Shown here: positions 11,797 through 23,364 of the stretch, piece after piece
Position numbering within the stretch: position 1 is the stretch's first letter
Layout: every line of letters starts with the position of its first letter
NCBI GenBank assembly: GCA_047495785.1
Contig: JBLDXI010000009.1
Span: 496,001 to 560,000 of the forward strand
Direction: 5' to 3'
Source of the DNA: Lepidodermella squamata
Lineage: Eukaryota > Gastrotricha
DNA: 64,000 nucleotides
Translations under genes and position numbers: made by a program
The notes under the pieces: generated by a model
What the model saw: only the letters and a program-made list of their open reading frames with translations
Database searches by the model: none
What the model was told of the DNA's origin: nothing

Positions 11797-11899
11797 TTTA
11801 AACGAGTAAAATGCTACCCTATGAAGTAGAAAAAATACAGTAGGGTGAAATCCGAATGCCATATGACAATAAAAAAAAATGACGAAAAACATGAGATCT

Positions 11900-12543
11900 C
11901 TATGATTTCCGAGATTTTCGATTGCGACTTTTTCTCGGCCCCTTCCGTCGTCGCTTCCTTGGCTTTTCACGCGCTATTCTGACCATGACGCTCTACAAGA
12001 GGAACAAATGGATGCATTGGTCGGCGAAATCAGATGTAATATAACCTGTTCGTCGAGGAAATTGACGAGCTGTTGCTCTGAACACTCGACATCGCTCAAC
12101 GTTTGCACTTTCGCGTATATTTCATTGAAATGAAGCGGCTTGTACTGCAAAATATCCATGTAAAGCTGCCGATCCGATCGAATGAAGGCAGCGATTTTCT
12201 CCTCAGCGTCATCAGATAACGCGGTTTCGCGCTGCTTCTTTGACAGTTTCCTAGGCGACGCGTCTTCAGCAATTTCTGCTTCCCATTCTTCAAAAAATTC
12301 GCGAACAGCAGCATCTTCGTAGTCTTCATCACCTGCTGTCGGTGACGCCGCAGGACTGGCTGCTGCGCATTTATCGGCCGACTCAGAGTTGTTTGTATCG
12401 CCTTTGGCCACTGCCGCTAATTTAGCATCTTTGTTTCGCGGCAATCGGTAACGATACCATTTGGGGATATAACCAGCTCTTCGGCGCCGCTTGTTGCTGG
12501 ACCGTTCCCTGCTCGAACCAGCAATCGCTTCAGGTAAATCCAT
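11900..12543 (-). CDS. Free-standing paralog of the SLX4 C-terminal SLX1-binding domain
   Basis: Two exons, 12543-12046 and 11992-11900, phase 0 intron of 53 bases, 196 residues. The N-terminal half is basic then acidic, with no UBZ, BTB or SAP domain. Residues about 114-166 repeat the SLX4 C-terminal domain from the gene just upstream: EKIAAFIRSDRQLYMDILQY versus EKIAAFIRSDRELYIDVLQY, through to FLDEQ; about 36 of 52 positions match in my hand alignment. The intron after FLDEQ sits at the same codon and phase as in SLX4, and the last exon again gives a short hydrophobic strand then a very basic tail (SVMVRIA, then KPRKRRRK). So this is a tandem partial duplication that kept its exon structure. 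If the domain still folds, it could bind SLX1 without the rest of SLX4. Confidence 0.8.
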
Positions 12544-12692
12544 CGACTTAAATTTTCATGCTCAAGAAACTAATCAAGAAGAAATCAGCTTACAGCGATT
12601 TTCAAACAAGACTTAAAAATGTGAGCTTCATATTAATATCAATAATTCGGCTAATAAAATCGATATATTGCAAAAAAATTCAAATGATGCGA

Positions 12693-15600
12693 TTAATTTT
12701 GCGCGGCGGACTTTTTGTTCTGCCTCGGCTTCTTTTCGACGGGAGGCGGCGGAGGTGGCCGGTGAGACTTGCCGGGTGCGAGGCGGAACGTAATGCACTA
12801 ATCACGGATTTGAAATATTAATCGAAATCATTACAGCAAAAGAGCTAACCTGCTCGTCGAGAAAATCGACCAACTGCTGCTTTGAACAAGCAAAATTGCC
12901 AACTTTTCGGACCTTGGTGTAGATGTCTTTAAATAGCAACGGTTTGTACTGCAACACGTCGATGTAAAGCTCACGATCGCTGCGAATGAACGCAGCAATC
13001 TTTTCTGTAAATTCATCGCCGGATAACACGATTTTCTTCTGCTTCTTAGCCGCTTTTTTAGTCGCGGCTTGGGACACAGTCATAGCTTGAGATTGCGTGA
13101 AAAATTCGCCAATGTCGTCATCGCCATCATCCTCCGCTTCGTCCTCGATTTCGTCGAGCAGCGACAGTGCGTTCGGCTCAATCGTCATTTCAGCTTCGTC
13201 GTCGTCTTCTTCAATCTCCGAATCAGAAGATGACGAAGATGATTCAGAAAATTTTTGTCTACAACGAGCTTTCCAATGAACAGGCTTCGCATTTGCAGCT
13301 GTAGTCGGCTTCTTCTTTTTCGTCACATCAGGCTGCGTCACAACTGCTGGTTGTTGGGTCGACGAGGAAGTCGACGGCTGGTCACTTTTCGATTGGATAG
13401 GCTTCAAAACTGAGTGAATTTCTTTCAGTTTCAGCACCATGTGCTTCTTCGGCAATTTCCGCACGCCGTACTTGCTCAGCAGCTTCGCAAGGCTGGGTGT
13501 AGCCATTTGGCTATACGGCGGCGTAGTTTTCTGGCGAAGCATGTTACCAACAGGAGTTGCAGGTGTCGCGTTCTCTTTCACGTGGTTCTGCTTCTTAGCC
13601 GCATGTCCGACAGAAGTGAGGCCTACAAGCGAAACTCGAGGTCGCGTTTTGCCACCAGCAGCCAGTTTCGACCCAGCGCCATTTTTCCGACTCAAAACTG
13701 ATATTTCGCCAACAGCAGCGGGGGCAGGCGAAGGAGATTTCCGCAAATTATCAAATTCAGCAATCAAATTGTTTTCCTCTTCCGTTATTACAAGACCTCC
13801 CTCCGATAACGGAATTTCCTCTGTGAAGCAATGGTCATAGTAGTTGTAATTTTCAAGATCAGCATAATCGTCGTATTGCTGAATCGGCGGCAAGTCATCA
13901 TCGTTGTTTTCACAATGGTTCTCTTTCGAATCCATTTCGCTATTTCCAACTGATGCGGGATCGAAATTATCGACAATTTGAGGTGGATCGTCCTCAAGCG
14001 CCAATAGTTCAGGCTCAGATTTTTCATCGGCGTCAACAGCGTCAAAGCTTCTCAAGGAATCATTCGACTCGTTCTTCGGAGATTCAGAAGACAGAACAAT
14101 CGGTGACATTGGTTCTCTGCGAAGCGGCAAAGCCGGTGTAGCGGCATTTTTGAAATACGATATAGGACTAGCATCGTCATTCGCAACAGCTAGAATAAGC
14201 GATTCGCTTAGCTCAGGCGGCGGCGGCTCGGAGTCACTAACTTCCTCGTCGGATGCAGGATCTTCATAAGACTCGATAGCATTCCTGATTTCATCAGTAA
14301 ATTCTGACGTCTCAAAACAACCGCCGTAAATAAAATCAAGGAAAGACTCGATAAATTTTGACGAGAATAAAGACAGCCGGGCTATAGTTAGGTTTTTATT
14401 CGGCGAGGTCAACGATTTCCGCGAAATAAGGCCAGGGCATTGAGCGAATAGTATCAGACGATGGGCAGGAATGAGATCACCATCGGCGGATAACAACCGA
14501 ACATCACAGGTCGATTTGTCACAACGAAGTTGAAAGAAATTCGCCAACAACTGGTTTCGACGCTCTGGGTCACTTTGCGTCGACTTATCAACTAGCGCAT
14601 TCTCCGTCTGCGAGCTTTGATCATCGACGGTAAGCATGGTTTGAGAAGCCTCGTCAAAAGTTGACACCTCTGTTTGAGAATCTGAATCTTTCAAAGACTC
14701 CACCGAATAGCTAGTAGTACTGGGTAGTTCAAATGATGAATTATTGGCAGTTAACGGCGGTGCATAAGTGCTTGTAATTATAACATCGGTGTCTCGATCG
14801 AAATTCGATGCAATATGCATAGTAGAGTCATGCGTAATTTCCAACGACTGAGGAATCAGAGTTTCGTTCGATTCATCAACACCGCTGATCGACTCATTTT
14901 TGCGAATTTCAATCGATTTCTTCGGCGAAATACGAGGTTTATCGGTAATGTCGATTCCTAATTCGAAATCACAAGTGTCGATGTGAAATTCTTCCGGCAT
15001 TCCGAAAATCGTATTCGATGATTTGATTTCCTCGATCAGTTTTTCGGGTGAAGAGCAGGCCAAACGAAACAAACGGGATGCAACTTCTCCCGAGGCCAAC
15101 TTACTAGCTACAAGGACTTTGAACGTTTTGCGACCAGTAATCGCTTCGAACCGCTCGTTGATAAGTTCGAGAAGACGTATTTGTGCTTCGGCTGGGTCGC
15201 GGGAAGCCGCTGCCGAAATCGCCTGTTCGATCGTTGCTTGTAATTTCGGCTTTTTCGACGGAGCACGGCCATCTTTTTCGCAATTCTCAGCGATGGAAAC
15301 TATCGGCAAGTGACTAACGTGAGTTTCAACCACTGAAGCCGATAAAGCCACGGCGAGCTGTAACTGCTCATCCTCGTAAGAGGCCGGCTGTTCGAAAAAT
15401 TTACCCGGCCGTTTCTTGCCCGAAGCTGGTTTGCTAGTGGGGGCTGAAGGAGGCGGAGGCGGTGGCATCTCCACTTGCAGAGTCATCTGCTTCTTGGAGA
15501 GTTCCAACAAGAGATCAGGGGCAACATTGTACTTTTTGGCGCATTGCTTCAAATGAGGCGCATAAGACCGGTCAGTTTTTATTACCCGCCCACAAATGGG

Positions 15601-16092
15601 GCAATAAGGCAACACCGTTCCAGTTGCTTCGGCTATGGTCGTCTGCATAAATTGAATTTAGTAATTTTTCAGAGAAATCAAACGATTTATTACCGAAGAA
15701 TCAGCTGTAAGATTCGAGTCCGACGTTGAACTTGAAGGCCGTTCGTCCTTATCAATAGCAGTTTTGCTGTTAGACGGCGATGACTTGACGGTGATGAAAT
15801 CCGTAATCGGTCGAACTTTTCCAATTGATTTAGCCGCTTTAGCCTTGGCAGCTCTTGCTTTCATACACTGCGCAAAATGATCAGCATATTTCGACTCGAG
15901 TAGCGCAACATTGCATAGGGCGCAGTTTCTAGAGGCGGCTTCTTCCGATTTCGCTGGTGCGGGTGCGGCAGGTTTTGAAACCGGCACGGACTCGGACTTG
16001 GCCAACTTCGCGGCAACCTGCTTCAGCAACGGTCGAACTGATTCGTCCTTGAAGTCATCCAAGCTATCGCGGCGACTGTCTCTGCTGCTCAT
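12693..16092 (-). CDS. SLX4: SLX4 structure-specific endonuclease scaffold
   Basis: Exons 16092-15694, 15642-12850 and 12797-12693 with phase 0 GT-AG introns give 1098 residues. SLX4 scaffolds SLX1, XPF-ERCC1 and MUS81 at branched DNA. Two tandem UBZ4-type fingers are split by the first intron: CALC...H...C near residues 57-76 and CPIC...H...C near 147-167. A BTB domain follows near 497-576 (CDVRLLSADGDLIPAHRLIL), a SAP domain near 841-879 (MATPSLAKLLSKYGVRKLPK, then HMVLKLKEI) and the C-terminal SLX1-binding domain (LYIDVLQYKPL ... FLDEQ). The last exon supplies CITFRLAP and a basic tail, matching the human LDAHCITF end. Residues about 453-492 hold four SQT/TQS motifs at 10-11-residue spacing. 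Long acidic and Ser-rich linkers separate the domains. The MRE11 stop is 190 bases upstream. Confidence 0.93.
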
Positions 16093-16282
16093 TCGGCATT
16101 AACATTAATAAATTATTCCTACTGGACAATCAAAATAACTCAAATAATTGCGCAAATTATTACTTCAAAGCAGATTAAAATGTTGAGCCGAATCACGTTG
16201 TGGTTGTAAATAATATGATCAAGAGATTCATCTATTCGAAATACCGGATAATCAAAGGCAGTTATTTCAGTTTCATCACAAT

Positions 16283-18630
16283 CTAAAATTGCGGCCGGCG
16301 CTTGGCTTGCGGTTGACCAGTCGCAGATCGAGCTGCAGTGAGATCAATGAAACCGCCTCCGCCACTAGCCCCGCCTGTCAGGGTAGTCGGAAGGCGACGC
16401 TGAGAAGCCTGCGAAACGTTGCCCACCGCTTGTGACGTGTTCATCGACTCGTTAGCTCCGCCCACAAACATGTTCCTGATATCAGACTGAGCCCTGTTAA
16501 ACAAGCAAATGAAATTCGAAAAATTAAACAAGTCTGCCCAACTTACTGAGACGAGCGAGTAGAAGCGGCGGTCGTGCGATTCGTTGCGGTTGTTCGTTTA
16601 GGAGGTGGAGGAGGTTCGTCCGCCATCATATCGTCGTCCTCAGGTGGATCAAAGGGATCGATATCGACTTCACGCGCCGCCGCCGCTGCAGCACCGCGGC
16701 CACGCCCTCGGCCTCGGCCTCGAGTGGTGGTCGGAGCTGGAGAAGCGGCCGCAGCTCGACTCCCTCGGCCACCTCGGCTACCACGGCCGCCGCGTGATCC
16801 ACGACCACCCCGCTTGCCCTTAGCGGCAGTCGTCACTTCCATGGCGTCTTCATCATCATCGCCAGCTAAATCATTCTCGTCATTATCATCATCTGGAGTT
16901 GTCCGTCGAGCAGCCGGTTTGACATCTTCGTCGTCATCATCCTGCTCATCCTGTGGCGCTCTCTGGTAACCTCGAGCTTCGCGATTTCGCTGCAGCATTC
17001 CCAACACCTCGTTTTCCTCGTCAGTTCGCCCTTTCCGCTCGGCGTGGAATCGACGAATGAGTCGATCAACGTCGCTTTCATCGTCGAAATCAACGTCAAT
17101 GTCAGGATTTGCGTTGACATAGTCCATCATTCGACCAATTTGATGCTTCATTAAATTTCCAATGGAATCTTTGTCTTCCTTATCGACAAAAGCCTCAAGT
17201 GCGCGCCTGAGACCGATTTCAGACAACACGCGCAATTTATCCATCTTATTATCTGGCGCTTCCATCAATTCGGAAATGATGTCCTCCAAGCGATGTGAAT
17301 TCAATTGCGATAAATTGATATTCAACGCATCCATACCTTCCAGATCGTCATCTCCATCAGTCGTATCACCACCGCCGCTGATTAAACGGCGCTTATGGAA
17401 CAATAAAATGTCCTTAGGATTCGCGACTGTATCCGCGAAGTGGCAACCGAATCGAGCGGGGAAAAGCACTGGATATCCACCGGATGCGTCCACCTTAAGG
17501 CGAATGAGAGGCTTCGTCGGTTGACGAGGATCGCCGCTGCGTTCAGCCTTAGCTCGAGTCAACACGCTCTTGATAATTTCCAAACATTTCTTCTCAATCT
17601 TCTCCTGACAACGCGGATCGTCGGGGGCGATGTTCGTCTTCGAAAGTTCGAGATGTTCAACGTAGAGTTGGCGCACAGTTTTCAATGGCAGTGGGGTCAA
17701 ACTGAAGTTTTTCCCGCGAACTTGCAGCAAAGCGCAATGTTTCTGGGCTGCCTCGCCATCCGCCAGTGACGTTGCTACGGTTGAACCGACCTGGGTGACG
17801 TAAAAATCACGAGCCGAGTTGCGCTGGTACGGCTGGCTGCCCAACATCGACTCGTGTTCATGGCCCCAAAATACCAGATCGATGAAGTCGTCGAGAAATG
17901 ACTCGGGGATGAAATTTTTCGCACCATGCTTCGATCGGTTTTGGTGGATGCACAACAGGTTGAAAAAGTCGTCAGCTCGTTCCTTAGGCCTGAACAGCGT
18001 TACGCGCTTTTGAAGAAACATGCGATGCAAACGCTCATCCCTCATTGCACCGATGCCGTATATCGCCAGTAATGTGGCCCCTTTCCGCATGAGAAGCGGT
18101 GCAGACTCAACGGCGTCTGTCGCCCTGGTTTTCCCGAAGAAATTTACCAAACCAGCCGCAGCCAAAAGATCCAAGGCACATAGACCGCCGTGGCCAGACG
18201 GATCGTCGTGATTGCCGTGGATGCTGAATACTGGGATCGCAACGTTTAAATTAGGATCTTCGTAATTTAAACGCAGGTAGGAATCGCTGTGAGACAACGT
18301 AGCTTCTCGGCTGCTCAAAAACTCGAAAGCAGCCGGCGTCTCCCCCAGACAGTATTTCCTGAGCAACTCGATGCATTTGTACTGAGCTGTCCGCGACGGC
18401 TTGTTGTCGTGGTACAAATCGCCTCCAAGCAGGATGAAATCAACCTGGTGCTGAACTGCGTATTCGAGGCACTCCTCGAAAGCTAGAAAAGAATCGTTTT
18501 CGCGTTCGGCGTCCTTTTCGCCGAATCCCAAGTGGATATCGGTTGCTAACAGAATCTTGAACGTATTTTCTTCATCATTTTCATCTGCGTCGACGTTATA
18601 TGACGACTGGTCGGCATAAGAAGCCTCCAT
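16283..18630 (-). CDS. MRE11: MRE11 double-strand break repair nuclease
   Basis: Exons 18630-16547 and 16493-16283 (phase 2 intron of 53 bases) give 764 residues. MRE11 is the Mn2+-dependent nuclease of the MRN complex that senses and trims DNA ends. The phosphoesterase motifs are all present in order: LATDIHLGF (D31, H33), LLGGDLYHDNKPS (D71), IHGNHDDPSG (N140-H141-D142), CIHQNRSKHG and FWGHEHE. The capping and DNA-binding regions follow (VRQLYVEHL; YPVLFPARFG). An Asp/Glu-rich stretch and a glycine-arginine-rich GAR motif (RGGRGSRGGRGSRGG) precede the C-terminus, as in animal MRE11, where this region is arginine-methylated. The extreme C-terminus is in the short second exon. Start is the first Met, 90 bases after the PECR stop, preceded by an acceptor-like TTTTTTCAAG. 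Confidence 0.97.
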
Positions 18631-18720
18631 AAATGAATATAAAAACCCTTGAAAAAATCATTATTGCCGTTTTAATACAATATAATGTTGAACGAATTGG
18701 AAGCGCAAGGAACGAGTTTT

Positions 18721-19785
<1,065 letters not shown>

Positions 19786-21086
19786 AATCTTTCAAAGTAA
19801 ACTTAAAACCTACTAATAAAACAACATATCAGATTGAACAAGTCGTGTTTCTTTATTCAAGATGACACAAAAATATATTGGGTAAAATATAACAACCTTT
19901 ACTCACTCGTGTTAAAAAATATAATTATCATCGAAATAATGATTGATAAAGCAATAAAATATGTTTTCATATATTCAACTCAAACCATAGCCCCAAGAAA
20001 TGGAGCTACTACTACATTCACCGATTGATCAGCAGGCAAACGCAACAAGTGACAAAATCGATGGCACGGGAAAAAGACATCACATAAATCGCGCATTATA
20101 TCTCACTGATTGTACGGAAACTTTACCGGCGATACGAAACAGAGGATCAAACCACAATTTTTGTATGGAATGAAAGTACAACAGGATGCATTTTGTGGGA
20201 AGATTTGTAAAGGCTTCGTAAAAAAATAGCTTTGACTTCCATTAGAAAATACGAGATGATCGACAAAAAACAATAATTCATTATGGTAGACATATAGGAA
20301 ATATATGTTTGATATTCGGCACAACGCTCTATTGTCATAACAGATCAGAGCGGCGAATTGCTCCAAGGCACTCGTTTATCTTTTTCGGTCACGCGGTCGA
20401 ATAAATAAACGAGAATAGAAATGAAGATATAGGAAAAATTGTGTTAGTTTATAACAAGGGAGCAGCATGTAAATATTTTGCTATAAGACGTCATGCAAGC
20501 CGTAATAAAATTTACTCGTAAAATGGGAGCATGAGACTCACAAAAAGACGGGCATGCAATTGAGATTAAATTTGATCCATTTGGTACGACGCAAAAGAGC
20601 ACGCATGAAGAATACATATATGTAATAACTATTAGGCAAATTACACCCGGGAAATGACGAGAAAGAATTCCAAGTGAACAATATAGCTAATGGTAATAAT
20701 ATGGATAGCTAATGTGATAGTCTAAGTGTAAGAGGAAAGGCAGATCATGAAAACAGTTGTCGGCAAAATCGCCGGAAAGTGTTGCTGCAAGCCCGCTGAA
20801 ATTCACACAAAAGCTAGGAACCATCTACAAGCTAAGCACCGTGAAAAGTTGGATATGATTGTGATAGTGACACAGCTACTAGAATATGATGTGCTCGAGG
20901 CATCAACTAACATACCGAAGTATTGCCGTGAAGAATTATTGGCTCAAAAATATATCATCTAAGCTTCGGTCTGACGAGAATTTATCACAAAGTGCGCAGT
21001 ATCCCCAAAATTGAAAATACAGATACGATTTGGAGCCGTTAAGATTGATGAACAGGAATGAATCATCAAGTTAAGAAACCACTAAT
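19786..21086. other. No coding exon recognised; phosphatase 3' UTR and/or PECR upstream region
   Basis: 1.3 kb of AT-rich sequence between the phosphatase stop and the PECR start, both minus strand. A minus-strand AATAAA (TTTATT on plus) at about 19851 could end the phosphatase transcript only some 65 bases before the PECR ATG. The short open frame at 20747-20962 shows no domain. Confidence 0.35.
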
Positions 21087-22193
21087 TCACAATAGGCCAC
21101 GTTCTTTAGCGTAAAAATAAAGCTGTCGACGAAAGAAAGGATTCAGTAGACATGCGTCTCTACGCTCTTTGACATAACGTAGCGCATCAATTAGCTTCCA
21201 TCGATTTCGAATCACACAATAAGCAACGACTATGGCCGCAGATCTGATTAAAAATGATTAGTTATTCAACATTTGTGACAATTTGATTACTTCTTACCGA
21301 TTTATTCCAAGAATGCAATGAACTAAAACTTTCCCGCCTGCTTTACTCGCCTTGTCGATGAATTCGAAAGCCTGAGGAAATACGCTTGTGATGTTGTAAC
21401 GTTCGTCGTCCTCTGCCGATAATGAGATTAACGGTTAAGATAAAACTGGCGAAAGCAGCAAATTTCTTTCATTTAGTTGCGAAGTTTGAAACTGCCAATG
21501 CGATTTAGTATCACCAAAATTTAAATTTAAATTCAAAGCAACAACTGGGTCACCGACTGTTCACCGAATCTAATCTAGTAAAATGCCGGGCTGAATATTG
21601 TGTGATATATCAATTAATAGCAGCATTCCGCGCTGCAGTGAACAGTGAACACAGTAAAGAAACTGCTAAACGTGTTCATAAGTAGTCCCAAGCGACTCGA
21701 GTTTAGGCAAGGAATTCAAGTACAAAGAGCAACATACCGGCATAAATCTCCATGTATTCGCGGCCATTGGGCGGGTAGCGAACATATCCTAAATACAAAA
21801 ATTGAGCACATATGGCCGCAACGAACACTTGGAGCTACCTGCCGCAGCATTGAGCATGTGTGTAACACCTGTAAGAAAAACGCTATACAAATTGAAAATA
21901 AATTCACGGATTGGCTAACCAAGATTCTTCATTTTGACAAGATTTTTAGCATCCAGCTCACTGCCAAGGTACATAAAAGGCAATATTTCGCCTGGCGTCT
22001 CAATTGCACTGCGCTGTGGCGTCTGCAAGTACAATTCGTACTTGAAATAATTAATTACTTCCAGTCCACAGCAAATACCTGCAAAACTGCTTCCATTCTC
22101 TTCAGGTATTCTTCGTCAGCAGCACTTAGTTTGCTTGAGCTTCCGCTAGGTACTGTATTCACAGTGAGGCGGCCTAGCCACGAACGAGCGTTC
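21087..22193 (-). CDS. Dual-specificity protein phosphatase (VH1/DUSP3-like)
   Basis: Assembled from small exons: 22193-22079, 22022-21920, 21868-21839 (30 bases), 21788-21738 (51 bases), 21412-21298 and 21243-21087. All junctions are GT-AG and keep frame. The product reads IETPGEILPFMYLGS, GVTHMLNAAAG, EDDERYNITSVFPQAFEFID, then the catalytic loop VHCILGINRS (HC-x5-R) and the RSAAIVVAYCV helix, ending LLNPFFRRQLYFYAKE. These are the DUSP elements in order. The catalytic Cys and Arg are present; the general-acid Asp is probably within EDDERYN. From the ATG at 22096 the protein has 157 residues, but the frame is open upstream to 22193 (NARSWLGRL ... LSAADEEYLKR), so a further 5' exon is likely. 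One phase-compatible candidate is 22794-22760, encoding a short hydrophobic MSGLILLIFLTL; this is weak. Confidence 0.88.
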
Positions 22194-23364
22194 CTAATTC
22201 AGAAAAAAATAGATAAAAGCGGGAAGGCAGGCATATGTTGACTCACATTGCCGGTTAAATTCGCTGACGGGAAGCAGATATAATCGCTATAAGGGAGAAT
22301 CCTACTCATACAAAAGGCACAGTAATATAACAATATATCGGCTCTCTCAGACGCCGGCTTGAATTTTAAAGGAACTAGTGACTAGAGAATCGAAAGCTTA
22401 GTTAGCATTTTCTGTCAAACTTGTCAGTACAACAGCGGTGAAAATGATGAAAACCACCATTGGACCAATTTCAAATCTTGAAGATCGATGTTAATGAGTT
22501 TTGACGAGCCGACGATGCTGCCTAACGACAGCAAATTTTGATAAAGTAGGAGGACGGTATCGACTAAGCCTTAAGCCTACGCTGCTCGCTGCTAATTAGT
22601 TAGTGACTGCATTATCAGAAATCAGCTTTTGGCTGAGGTAACTTAAAGTCTATGGCACATAACTGGCTTTTCACTGTAAAGCTTTTTCAGAGCGCTGATA
22701 ACTGGCTCTGGTGGAATAACATTTGAATAACATCCAACTTTCTGTGGATAACAACTAACAACGTTAGAAAAATAAGAAGAATAAGACCACTCATGACTAC
22801 AAGCAGCGGCTGCAGACGTATCTCTGTCAGAAGCCTCTCGAGCCAAGAAGCACCGGACACCAGGACGAAAGTTGATACATGCGCTTTCAAGAATGGACCC
22901 TTCAGATCAGAAAGGAAAGACGGACCTGCCCTCAAATTCAATCATTGGGCATTGAAAAGCCCTAGTGCCGAAGGAAAGACGGACGAGCCGTCCAACTTTT
23001 GATCGTCGTTATAGCGCGCATTTAAATTTGTTCCTGACATTACATAATCTAAAATATATCAAAAATGTTTTTCAATAAACAATAAGTAGTATAAACTAAA
23101 AATACAATTTACATAGCAACACGCGTTCATCGCAACCTTTGGGGATGTATGGCGCAAGTAGCCAAACGACTTCAAAACCTCAATTAACAATAAGCTTAGA
23201 ACAGAGCCTATTTAATTATTTAAATGCTAAAGCAGTCTAAATATCATTGAGTAGTGATGCATTTAATAACTTGATTCCTAAGATGCTGATACATGAATGA
23301 ACCAACCTTGAGATAATGTTATGAGCTACGTCTAACTCTGCTCGGATAGCCAGCACTCTTCGTG
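22194..23364. other. Intergenic; possible 5' exon of the phosphatase
   Basis: About 1.2 kb between divergent genes, expected to hold both promoters. On the minus strand, 22941-22687 is open and contains a strong membrane-like run (LLVVMSGLILLIFLTLLVV); this could be a small membrane protein or a phosphatase 5' exon, unproven. A 13-base AAGGAAAGACGGA repeats about 60 bases apart near 22915 and 22974. Confidence 0.3.

Noticed and set aside
16574-16969. Pro/Arg/Ser-rich plus-strand frame
   Set aside because: Antisense shadow of the GAR and acidic regions of MRE11, open only because of biased composition.
20747-20962. Small plus-strand frame with KCCCKPAEIH
   Set aside because: No homology recognised, no splice context, AT-rich intergenic setting.
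21645-22241. 198-codon plus-strand open frame
   Set aside because: It runs antisense through exons and introns of the phosphatase, whose exons carry clear family motifs; the plus-strand frame has no recognisable domain.
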